A DNA stretch of 64,000 nt, taken from Rachycentron canadum. Taxonomy: Eukaryota > Chordata > Actinopteri > Carangiformes > Rachycentridae. Where the stretch lies: NCBI GenBank assembly GCA_038496675.1, contig CM076662.1, positions 18,376,934-18,440,933 on the forward strand, in the 5' to 3' direction. A program made the position numbers and the translations under genes. Below, piece by piece: positions 12,171-23,480 of this stretch. Below the pieces are notes generated by a model. It worked only from the letters and a program-made list of their open reading frames with translations. It did not search any database and was not told the origin of the DNA. How positions within the stretch are numbered: position 1 is the stretch's first letter; each line of letters opens with the position of its first letter.

Positions 12171-15100
12171 AAATGGCCTTGTTGTCCTCCTAAAGCAGAT
12201 GCCAATACGAGCACACTGAGTGGACAGAGGGCAAAGAGCTGGTAAAAATGGACAGAGAGGCTCTGAACTCCCCATGTGGAGGCAGATGCCCCAGCAAACA
12301 GCCAACAGTCGTGACACTGCACTCACATTTTGCATAGAGGATTTTGTAAAGTGAAGTATCCTGAATAATCCTGGGAACAGTGAGCTTACTGCCACCGCAG
12401 TCAAATTGTGCTCAATTTTAGTGATGATGGAGACCAGGAGGGAGAGGACGGAGGGCTCAGCGCCGACAAAACCATGATACAATGAAAATACCAAAGTCGA
12501 GTAGGAATTTATTCCCTGAAGTGTCCCAGAAAAATGTCAGAGCTTCAAAGCGTGCTGCCGCTGCCGCTGCCGCTGATACATTTATTCAGCTACACTATCA
12601 TCATTACTCTGCCTTTTCTAAAGTGAGATTCCACTTAGATTGGTAAGTACAATGTCAGCCTTTTTGGGCTGGCAAATGTCATTATTATCAGCTCTAAAAA
12701 CAAACTTTTTAGGGACTTTTAAAGGTCAAAAACTGAAGGTAAGATATAACTGTGAGTCCAACAGCAAAATTTACCACATCAACGCACTTGCTGTAAAAAA
12801 GTGCCAGACTTACAAAGGCTAAAGAATCGTGTCTGGACACAGGCCTGATTCTGAAGGTGCTTCAGGCCACTTTATTACGATTTGGTTTACATCCAGGCAT
12901 TAACACCCAATTTTAAAGGACATAAAAGAAAAAAAAGCATAAAAATATTCACAAAAAGGGAATAAAATAATATACCAGGGAAAAACAAAAACAGCAGCGG
13001 ATCAGGGCAAAAATAGGAACACTAGTACCCTCTGTGCCATCATGTAATGCAAAATAATCTACATGTTTGCAGCTAAGGCAGGTCAAGTAGCACATGACAT
13101 AAAAAACCACCCACATCTGTTTTCAGCAACATGATCCATCGCTAGAAACTCTGCTACGTCTATGTCATATTACTGGGATAACCTGAAGTAGCCAAACCTG
13201 CAACCTTTTTTTCCAAGCAGACTAATGTACACGACTTGACAAGTGAATTTTGATTTTGCAGTCATCCAGTAATGAGCTGCTTTTATTGTTCACGTCCTTG
13301 TCTGGGTTTTATATTGACTGAAACAAGGGCCCTTCAAAGATGTGTTTATTGGTGTGAGTAATGATATGAAAATCTAATCTATTATTATGATCATCCAAGG
13401 AGAAGGCATCTAATGTCAGTATTGTATATTGTCTAATTATATGTGACAGATTAATCTAATTAGCAAATTGGTTCCCAGTTGGGATTCCAATGTGATGATG
13501 ATCTTCATCACATAACTTGTGTTATTTGTGTGTGTCTCCCATAAACTGATATTATAATCGTACCTGAGGTCTCAAAATAATATGACTAATGTTCAGTTTC
13601 TGTTTAAATGTTGTGGAAGCGAGCACAAGCCTTTATTTGCTCCCATGAATCTTTAAACATATCTAAAATCTGCGAGCAGGCATGAGGATGAGGATCAGAG
13701 CAGCTGTGTGTTTTATGTATTTTATGACACATGGTTCCCTGCAGACTCTCTGGGCTGTTAGCATGAACCAGGCTGCCGTGTCCACTGACACGCTGCATGT
13801 GGAGAACATCTATCATCCTAACTTGCTGTGCACATGTCCCCTGTCGCATTAAAAAAAAAAACACCCGGATGACCAACTAAATGCACAATCCAAAAAAAAA
13901 AAAAACATCCTTCCCTCCTGCAGGCCCCCCCCCCGCTCCAACATGCACCAAGCTCACGGCGAGGGGTTTCCACTGATCTACTCATCTCCGACCGGCAACC
14001 AGCACTTTAATAATTCTCTCAGAACAGAAGTAGGCATCTGATGCTTTTATGCCCACCACCACCCCAGCAGTTTTCTCTCATTAATTTCACAGCACCCCAG
14101 TGAGTCTGAGGCTAAGACACGAGAAGAAGAAACACACACACACACATCTTAATCTGTTTTTCTTTTTTTTTTTTCCAGGTGTAAGGTGAATTTGTCTGAG
14201 ACGTTTGTTTTACAACTAACGTTTCTTCCACTAAGTCCCAGAGCAAAATAAATGCATGATTGCACTTTGTCTCTTGGATGACATTAAACCCTTGTTATAA
14301 TTCATAAATCAGATCCATTCAATTTTAGATTAAATTCATTATAGTGTTGCATATAGCTCTGATAATGAATCATAATTAACTCCCTACCTATTCCCTAAAA
14401 TAGAAAGGGTGCCAGGTGCCATTAGCTTGGATGAAAAGATGTAAAGTCTGACAAATTCTATGACTAATTCTGACATGATAAAATATATATATATATATTA
14501 TTTTCCTGATTTTCTACAGCCCCAGGGAGAAGATAATATTTTTAACCGTAGGAGAAAAATGTGCATGTGATTTGTAATATCATTTCTATTTATTCTTTTA
14601 ATTGAGTTCAACTGATTGCACTCAAATGCCTCAAAAGTGAGTCAAAGTCAAAAGCAGTCTGCCTGCACTGATAGCTGTTTCACACAATTACCACCCACAG
14701 ATAATTTTCCTGTTTCAGTCACACTCCGGCTAAAACTTCAAAGCAAATTTCTCTCCCGTTTCGTCTGAAACAACTGAGCAGATATTTCAAACTGATTATA
14801 TAACCTCGTCTCTCTCATTTTGAACGACAAAGACAGATTAGTCAACTAAAGCTGAGCAGTGAATCAAAGTGTACCGCACACGTTAAGCATATTTTCTGTT
14901 ACGTTTTAGGGCATTTAGCTGGCGCTCTAATCCTCTGCGACGTACAATGAGTGGAGCGGCACACTCTTACTTGGGTTCAACTCATTTTAGTATTTTTAGT
15001 TATCAATAGCTCAGGCTGTAATTTCAGTATTCAGTGTCTGCCCTGAATTTTCCAATTGTCTCATAGTAGAGGGCCTCATCCCTTTGGAGGCTGCATTTGA

Positions 15101-17029
15101 AGACCGATAGTGTCATTGTCTCATTTTAAAGGCTCCTTCAAATGTGTCCTTTTCTCCAACAGGTGGATCCTTCCTGGCCCAACATATCCCAAGATTCATT
15201 TCACAGTGGTCATAAAAATAATGTGGCAACAAAAGGATCGCACTTTTAAATGTTTCAGACAGTATTGAGTTTTGGCTAACAGTACAACGGTTTAGTGAAA
15301 AAAGGTACGTTTTTGGTAAAGTCGGGAACAGCTGGTGATGCAAAGCGTAAATCCTCCTTAGACCAGACTGCCTCATTTTGGTTTGGCTTTCGCCGTCTAC
15401 AATGGCCACGAAGCACCACAACCTTCGTAGACAGGATGCAAGGATACAGCCCCGGAATTGGGACACAGTTAATTCAGTTAATTTGTTATAATACTAACCG
15501 TCTGTGGTTTCACACACCCTCCAACTAACACTATCAATCACTAAGTCTGTATATGTACAGCACTTTCACATAACACAAAGTGCTTAGCAGAATAAAAGTG
15601 ATTAAAAAAGCAACCCCCCCACACAGAGATAGACCCCAATTTACACACAGAGCCCTAAGTAATAAAAATAACACAACAATAACAGGAACTGAGGAAACAC
15701 AAGCTTGAATCTCATGAATTTGCGCTGAGGAAACACCAAAGCTGCACAGTAGGTGACTCCTGAGCGTATGCATACTTAGTCGGACATGTTGGCTTAAAAA
15801 GAGCAAGGGAGTTAAGAACACACAACGTGTGAATGTCGCATTTCTCCTGTTTTGGTGGAGGACAACCACCTCAGACAGAGCGGTATTATAAACCCACCAT
15901 CTAACTCCAAATAACAAATCGACCCCCAAATGTCAAAGTGACAGACGGTTACTGAGATAGGTTATTGTAATGTAAAAATTGTAATCTCTTACATTACTAA
16001 TTACTGACAATCACCTAACAAGTGATTACAGGTGATTACAAGCCATGCTCAGGGCGACGTGAATGTCTGCACCAAACAAAGTTCATGGCAATATATACAG
16101 TTGACAAGTCATTTTAGTCTGGACCGATGTGGTGGACTGACCGACTGACACAGGCACATATATAAGGAGCCTTGTGTCCGAGGTAATGTAATAAACAGAC
16201 ATTATTTGGTTGTTTTATTCTTAAAAGATCTACACGAACAAGATAGTACCAAGTGTCAGACTCACCGGCATCCAACAGCACCGTCTGCACCAGACATCAA
16301 GTGTGCACTCTCCCACATAGGCCACTCAGGGGCTGGTAATGAGAAGTGGTGTCATGGAAACAGACCAGCTGTCAACCAGCACCCTTCCCACCGTCCACCT
16401 GTCACCTATCAACGACCACAACATTTCATTTTTGGGGCGGGAGATTGAAACACAGACAGCATGAATGGCAGCCTTGAATTTTAATTGTCTCTGAGAGGAA
16501 ATGGAAAAATAACCAATAACAAGGGGAATTTTAAAAAGCTGCCCTGCTGCTCCAAACCCAAACTGAATATGAACTACCTCGCATTTGTTAAAAAGTGGAA
16601 TTATTTGGTTTTTCTTTTTCCAATTTTCTTTCAATAATAACATTGACTTTGCTGTGTATCTTTGTATCTTGCACTAAATTCCCAAAGTCAGAATGCCTAC
16701 TCAGCATTGCATGTGCTGTAGTGCTGTTATTCTCTAACAGGAAAATTTAACAAGAAAAAGGCTTGAACCTGTGTCTGACATGACTGCATTTGTTTTTGGA
16801 CAAACTGTCTGATAACCTGAGAGCAAAACAGCTCCAGTTCATCTTAAATTCAAGTTGCTACAGACTTGACAGAACATCTAACCTGAGAGAAGTCAGAAAA
16901 AAATATTCATCTAACAGCCTTTTTCAGTGGAAAAGCTTATTTCTTACACTGAAAATCCTCTTTGTCAGTGCACCAGTAATGGATCATATACTGTTGAATT
17001 TCAACAAGCGCTGAAGTCAATTGACTGAG

Positions 17030-17252
17030 TAAAAATTAATGGACAATTTTGATAATCAATTAATCACTCTAGCAAGTCAAGCAATAACACGAAAAGTCTC
17101 TAGCCATGCTAGCAGATATAATGTTTACCATGTTCATCATCTTAGTTAAGCTTGTCCCGTATGCTAATATGATTTCAAACATTTCAAACAAACAAAAAGC
17201 TATTTGACAGATTAATAAAGGAGAATAATTGTTAGTTGCAGCTCTAATTAAA
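17030..17252. repeat. Family E MITE, copy 2
   Basis: The left end is TTTTGATAATCAATTAATCA and the right end is TAATTGTTAGTTGCAGCTCT. The GCAGCTCT terminus and the ATTA-rich flanks are diagnostic. The interior is diverged. Confidence 0.5.
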
Positions 17253-17702
17253 ATCTGCTACTATGTCTGATGTTATTCACTTCAGCAAAGTGAAATGTGA
17301 GTTTTGAATGTCACTCATGAAACAATCCTTTGCAGCTCATACAACAATGTCTTGATAAAGACACCTTGTGGTTTATAAGCCTATTAGCTCCACTTATCAA
17401 AGTAAGTAAAGTATCTCATCATTATCCATGACCCGAGCCAAGACCTTAACTCACTTCACAGGACTAAACAGCATGTGTTTTGTGTGAAAGAGAAGAGTCA
17501 GAGAGTCAGAGAGTTATGCATTATTCAAAGTGAGTATAAAGCGTCTTGGAAATGAAAGCCTCATGCAGGTTGAGGTGTTTATCTTAACCCATTTTAGTCA
17601 GCAGCATAAGGAATAGGCTTTACTACATAACACCTTACAGTCTTTGCCCTCCAAGAGAAGCAAAACAGGGGCCGTGGCAGTGTTAGTGCCACGTCTTACT
17701 CA

Positions 17703-18154
17703 TCTGTCATGGTTCTGACTTTCAGTCTGCTCATTCATCCTTTCATTTGTGCATTCATGTTCTTATTCCGCTGTCATTTCAGGCTCTGCCACTCGCCTGG
17801 AGAACCACCTGACCTGTTCCCCGTCCCCAATCACCTGCTCACCTATTTCACATTTCCTCATTATCTCCCTTGTAAACACACACGTCTGTTTCCTCTTCAC
17901 TTTGCCAGATTGTCTTTGTGCCACGTACCTTTGACTCCAACGCTCTGTTCTTTACGCGCATGTCGGGAGCCTGAGCGTATTTTTGACCTTGCCTGTGTTT
18001 TTGGGGGGTTTTGCCTCAGGCTGACCCTCTACTTTCTCTTTGCCTCTTTGAATTTTTTTTTTCTTTCTTTTTTGCATCCTTGTTTTTTATTTTTCTTTTT
18101 TTTTTTGCTCCCTGAGTCATGCTTTTGGGTCCCTTTTCTGAGAACCATGACAAT
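17703..18154 (+). mobile_element. Inverted-repeat element A, copy 1 (MITE-like, 450 bp)
   Basis: The copy begins TGTCATGGTTCTGA and ends CTGAGAACCATGACAAT, so the termini are inverted repeats of each other over about 12 bp. The interior is pyrimidine-rich and shares a series of blocks, in order, with 39381-39752: GCCAGATTGTCTTTG, GCCACGT, TTTTGCCTCA, CTGACCCT, TTTTGCATCCT and CTTGGGTCC-like. The open frame across it is a by-product of the T-rich composition. The terminal repeats suggest a non-autonomous DNA transposon, but a solo LTR-like sequence is an alternative. No target duplication longer than about 3 bp is obvious. Confidence 0.7.
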
Positions 18155-18306
18155 CACCAGCCAGTGTCTCTGTGCACAAGAGCCATAAACCATTTATGAA
18201 GATTTATTTGGTTGAAAAGGCAGAATAACAAATGGTGGAAGGTCAGAAGAGGTGAGCAGGAGTCTGAATGGGTTTGGTATAAGTGAGCCATTTTTATGAA
18301 TCCAGG

Positions 18307-18327
18307 AAAAAAAAAAAAAAAAAAAAA
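18307..18327. repeat. Poly-A run (21 nt)
   Basis: Uninterrupted A homopolymer, with no recognisable retroelement body attached. Confidence 0.95.
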
Positions 18328-19334
18328 GAAATTACAAAAACAGAGGTAACAGAAAAACAGTCTGAGGAAAGTGGCAGACTGTAAAAGCTCTGCAGCCTAT
18401 TCAACATGTTAATGGGATGCCTATCCAAGACCAGGGGAGTAAAAACCAGGGATTAGCAAAACAGATGAGGACCAATTTAAGAGATTTCTCCTCAGACAGA
18501 GATCAAGACAAAGACCCAAGATCCAGAATTACACACAGAACTACTGATTATCATTGATTTTAAAGCTCAATAATCAATTAATCTCACTTGCAGTGTTTGA
18601 ATAATTTAGAGATGCAGCCTCTCTCCGGTGTCTCACCTTGGAGAGCTTCACAAGAGGGAGTAATCCAATGCAAAAGTCCAATAACCGTGGTACTATTAAA
18701 CTCTCCCCGACTGCTCTAGCTGCTTTTAAGCCACACCGGGTGCCCCCTCCTACAGTAAAGAAGATTTATAGTGGCTCACAAAGAAATATGTTACGACCCT
18801 AATATGCAAAACCCCCTCACTCCGACAAAGCAGCACAGCTCCTAGTTTTACAGGAGGCTTACCACACACGCTGCCATGATTTTACATTTTCATGTCCATC
18901 ACGCCACATTATGAAGATGGTAAATGATGCTGCACACAAATCAGAAATCTGAAAGGTGTGACAGACGGAATAATGGAGCGATTATTCTTCCCTTTAACAG
19001 GTAATACGTTCGGCAATTTGACACATTTACACAATAGATGATGCCAGATCTCCTTTAGATTCATTTTCCACATTGCTTCATTCATGTGCTCCTCCTGTCC
19101 ATAATTCGGTCAAATCTGAACTCACAGACACCATCCACATATTTTTCATTTTCAATGTGACTTAACATTTTCCAAGGATATCAGTATCTCCAACGTCCAT
19201 CACAAATACATGTCCATTAATCCCTGCCTGAAAGTACATTATGAAGGAAAAGCCAATAAGTAATTTTACATACAAATACAAAAAAGATTATAGGTTGTTG
19301 CCCACAGAGAAACTAATAACAGTATATTAGGCAG

Positions 19335-19555
19335 TTCAAAAACTAAACTAAATTGGCAACAATTTCTATAATTGTTAAAAGTCATGTTTAAGCACAAATG
19401 CCAAGAATTGACTGTTTCCAGCTTCTAAAACAAGAATACTTACTTTTTTTTAATAGCAATCTTTGGATTTGGATTGTTTGGACAAAAAAGTCATTTTACT
19501 GACAATTAATTAATACATTGAGGAAAAATAACTAACAGATAACTATTCAGTTATT
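19335..19555 (-). repeat. Family E MITE, copy 3
   Basis: In minus orientation it carries the family phrases. On the plus strand these read CAAATGCCAAGAATTGACTG, TTTCCAGCTTCTAAAACAAG, TGTTTGGACAAAAAAGTC and ATTAATTAATACATTGAGG. It abuts a family F relic (19560-19725). Confidence 0.5.
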
Positions 19556-19559
19556 CACT

Positions 19560-19725
19560 TGCTGCACAATAATCGAATATATATACAATGATATAATATA
19601 AACTCTGAAATGTGTCATTCTGTATAACAAATATTTTCACTTGTCAATATTTTGCAAATGAATGAGATAATGTACTTTGTACTACTATTCATGTACTTTT
19701 ACATTTTTAACATTATCTAACTAAA
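19560..19725. repeat. Teleost repeat family F, fragment 1
   Basis: It contains ACTCTGAAATGTGTCATTCT, TGTATAACAAATATTTTCAC and ATTCATGTACTTTTACATTT, a degraded form of the common fish repeat built on TACTTTTACT phrases. Confidence 0.4.
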
Positions 19726-20958
19726 TAATCTCTGTAGTTCCTCTGCCAACTGTTTATAAAACATTAAATTGAAAATAAAAACCCTGCATTTTGGTTTTTT
19801 TTTTTTTGGTTTTTTTTTTTATGTCAAATGCCAAAACAGAAAAAAAACCCTAATATTATAAAATCTATTATATTATTATTAATCACATTTTTGTACCTTG
19901 TGTCCACAACAGTAATACTTTGGAGTTTAACTTTTAGTTTGTAGCTTTTTAAACACAAAATGATGAAACCCAATCTGAATTAGTAAAGAATGAGTGTGTA
20001 TCTCGATGCAAAGTGTAATATAGTATAACTTTAAAGGCTCCAAATCATCGAGAGCTGCACTGAAATCTGACCAGAAAGTAAATCTCATCTCATTTCACAC
20101 AGCTCTGCAGATGCACAAGGGGGGGGGGGCTACACTGGAAGTCTCTCTCTGGGATTACTATGATTAGTGTGTCAATGTGTTTTTAAAAAACAAAAACAAA
20201 ATATGAAGCTGTAATGCGCTGCGTTCGCTGGTTGAAAAACACCCCAAAAGCTGCTGTTTGTCAGGCAAAGCAAACGCCTGAATTATTGTTTGTCGCTTGC
20301 TGAGAAACCCTCTCGAACCAGCATCGCTCTGTTTGGGGAGATGAGGGCTTGACAATTTTACAAGCAGATTTTAATACTGCTGCCAAGAGGTGATTGCTTC
20401 CCTTTTCACACAGTGTTGTACAACTATAATCTAAAGTGACTAGTTCACATCCAATTTAGAGCTGAACATATAACAGAGCATCAGTGACAGGATGCATTAC
20501 AGCTGATGCTGCGCTGAGCCTCATGGCTGCACTCATTCCTCTTCCTTAGGACACTGATAGGAGATCCATCTTTGTTCAGCTTGCGCCAGCAGGCATTTTA
20601 TGTTTTGGCCTTCCTTGCAGATTATTTGATTGTGATTCCACAGTACACTGAGCATAGAGAAACAAGTCTTTAGTCGGCCTAAACATCAGAGAAAAGCTTG
20701 TTTAAGTCGGAAGGTGTTAGAGGATCTAAGAGAAATGTAGGGAGAGGAAGTTATCTGCTCTGTCGGAGGACTTAGAATTCAGCACCTGCTGCAGTTAAAA
20801 TGTCAAACACCGACCTGGGAAAAGAAGAAGAGGAGGGAGAGAGAGTGGGAGAAGGAGGGCAAGTGTTAAAAATTTACAGTGTTATACCTGTGAAACACTC
20901 TCAGGTCTGACCACAGCGCTCCACATTTCACATGCTCTCTGGCTCTCACCTTCAAGGC

Positions 20959-20961
<3 letters not shown>

Positions 20962-20996
<35 letters not shown>
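20962..20996. repeat. (CA)n microsatellite
   Basis: About 17 uninterrupted CA units. Confidence 0.95.
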
Positions 20997-20998
<2 letters not shown>

Positions 20999-21314
20999 GC
21001 TCACAAAATACTAGCATGAACCAACCACTGGCTCAGAGCCAAAGTCACATTAATTGCTTTTTTTGCTGCAATGGTTTGGACAAAACCAAACACTTCCTGT
21101 GCATAAGTACGGCCGCCACGTGCAAACCAGATTAATGTGAAGACAAAAGAGATTTACAGACCATTACCATCGCTGCAAATTCAAATGGCTTTCTATATTT
21201 ACACTTAACATTACGCTGCACATACCAGTAAAAGACACAGATGATTTATGTTATTCATTTTGCCTTTATGTCAAAATGTGTCGCTATTTGGGCTGAAACC
21301 GGCAATTTTTTTTC

Positions 21315-21560
21315 AGGCTCGATTACTCAGGCAATTATTTTCACAATTGTTTCGTCAAAAAAAAAAAAAAGGCTTAATTTTCTCCAGAACAAGATGACCT
21401 CTTTAGATGTCCTATTTTGTCTGAAAGGAAAAAAGAAAAAAAAAACACTACTTCTCACATTCGAGTATTGTTGACATTTTTGCTTGAAAAATAACTCCAA
21501 CAATTACTTGACTGTCAAAATGTTTGCTGATTAATTTTGCTGCTGTCAACATCATCAAAC
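21315..21560 (+). repeat. Family E MITE, copy 4
   Basis: It contains CAATTATTTTCACAATTGTT, AACAAGATGACCTCTTTAGA, TGTCCTATTTTGTCTGAAA, CATTTTTGCTTGAAAAATAA and TTACTTGACTGTCAAAATGT, in family order. Several A-runs have expanded inside it. Confidence 0.55.
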
Positions 21561-22028
21561 AAAAAGCTCTAAGTGTAAGTAGTAAGTTGTAAAAATACAA
21601 AGGTAGAAATGTCAGTACAGCACATTTCTGTCTCTTTTATTGTCAATTATATTTGTATTTCTGCTGTTGCTACAGTTCTTAATGACCTCCTTTATATTCC
21701 CCCACATGTTTTAGTGCTGGTTTTCTTCAAACTGCTTTCTGCTACAACAGTTGTGTAATTTTTCTACTGGTGCCAGTACAGTTTCATCTTATCTCCTCTT
21801 GCCTAAATGTGGACTTTATAATCTGTTTATAAGAAAAATAAAATTCTTATAAAAAGCATAAATATGCAACAAACTGTCGTGGTGACGCTGCTGCACTGAT
21901 ATAATCTTACTGCACACTGACTTACGAGGTTATCTGATCCCTTTAAAGTGTTATTTTTCTGAAGCCACAGAAGCGTGTAACCTAATAAGGCTTATTAGAT
22001 GGCTGGGTTGCTATGTGACTCATGATGC

Positions 22029-22029
<1 letters not shown>

Positions 22030-22077
<48 letters not shown>

Positions 22078-22078
22078 N

Positions 22079-22135
<57 letters not shown>
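22030..22135. repeat. (GT)n microsatellite, about 53 units, with one N
   Basis: A near-pure GT array of 106 bp with an ambiguous base at 22078. It is the longest dinucleotide array in the window and likely length-polymorphic. Confidence 0.97.
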
Positions 22136-22136
<1 letters not shown>

Positions 22137-22494
22137 ATCCAGTGAAGCTGCGAGCTAACCATCATGTCTACCTGCGTATTTACCCAGCTGGTGGAATAAG
22201 TGATTCATGTGAGTCGGACATGATTTTATTAGCGTCCACTGCGAAGAGGAGATTTTATTCAAAAAGCGTGGAGGGAGACATGGATTTCTCAAGAAAGAGA
22301 TATAACAAATATGTCACCCTTTTTGTGTGATGGCATTGTTGGTGACACGAAAGTAACATGCCATTTTTCAAACATCAACATTACATTTTCTTGCACAGAA
22401 AATCTATGAATGTGGCGAGAGAGAGGAAAAAAAAACACTTTATGTGGCCACAAAAGTGTGTGCACAATTGTGTCAAAACGACAATGATACAGCC

Positions 22495-22675
22495 ACCCAT
22501 CTATTACCTATAAAGCTATACAGATCCATCAGAACCGTGGGGGTTGGGGGCCAAACAACCACTGATGCTCACACTCAGGCCTACAGGTAATTTAGAGTCG
22601 CCAATTAACCAACGCGCCAATTAACCAACGCGCAGGCACAGGGAGAACCAAACTCCACAGGCTGTGTAAAGAAAT
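22495..22675. repeat. Fish repeat J (AATTAACC / GGGAGAACC type), copy 1
   Basis: It contains ACTCAGGCCTACAGGTAATT, TTAGAGTCGCCAATTAACC and GGGAGAACCAAACTCCACA. It is a degraded copy of a very common teleost repeat, with an internal exact 16-bp tandem duplication (22601-22632). Confidence 0.55.
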
Positions 22676-23229
22676 TATTTTTTGTTATTTGATGTGGAAG
22701 GTTGTTTCACAATAGGCTTTCATGTGTGGTTAAGAGCTGGATGGATGTATCGTACAGGATCAAGTTCCACTGTGCATTCGTTACATTCTCCACTCTTTGA
22801 TGTACTTTGTGACATACATGTTAGTACGACGACTCAATGTATGCACTTACACAGCAAAACATCCGCGTACCTTCTATTTGTCATTTCTGAGAATCAGACT
22901 ACAGTGAAACTCTTCTCTTCCGCTAAGTTACGAGGTGTTAGTTTCTGAACAGAGGCAGGTAAGTGAGCCTTTCTTCTCCTTGTTTACAGTTTACTTTACT
23001 ACCATCAATCTCAATCTCTTTTTGGCTGCAACACATGCAGGAGAAAACACAAGCGACTGAAGCAGCCCGGTCAGTCTTAAACCTGCAATGACTGATGTTT
23101 TTGTTTGACCAACACGGGCTGAGGAAAACAAGTCTTGAACACAATGTTGACACATCATTGCCTTTTAGGACGACATGGCAAACTTGTTCGCAAACATTTA
23201 CTTGTTTACATATCCAGCAGTAATTGAAC

Positions 23230-23480
23230 CATTATCATTCATTTGAACTCTGATGATTATAAGTCCAGTATTCACACCTCTTCTGGCTCTGTTTTTGGTC
23301 TCTACCAACTCCTGAGGGAAACATCTGCCTCTTCAGCTGCTAAATGCTGCACCATGTTCACCAGCGTCTGTCGTTCTCTATTTGCAGCTTTGAGGTCACT
23401 GTGTGGTTTTGTCATAGCTGATGTAGCCATGACCTGCAGTTACAGTTTTAGTGAAGCCAATGTTACTTAGGCTAATTAAT
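23230..23480. repeat. Dispersed repeat H, copy 2 (inverted)
   Basis: This is the reverse complement of the family: ATTATAAGTCCAGTATTCAC, TTTTGGTCTCTACCAACTCC, CTTCAGCTGCTAAATGCTGC and ACCATGTTCACC match the complement of 59300-59450 and 5370-5480. Confidence 0.65.

Noticed and set aside
12009..12494. 161-residue minus-strand open frame
   Set aside because: Half of it is the complement of a CT-rich low-complexity tract. No domain, splice signals or homologous partner were seen.
12553..12573. GCCGCT triplet-like repeat as a possible coding tract
   Set aside because: It is about three hexamer units with no exon context.
9340..13050. Apparent similarity between ATAGGAACAC phrases at about 9355 and 13014
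   Set aside because: Only about 10 bp are shared and the flanks do not align, so it is not evidence of two repeat copies.
17709..18188. 159-residue plus-strand open frame rich in Phe and Leu
   Set aside because: It coincides with inverted-repeat element A, whose second copy at 39381 does not keep the frame.
22022..22330. Plus-strand open frame of Val-Cys repeats
   Set aside because: It is the GT microsatellite, with an N inside it.
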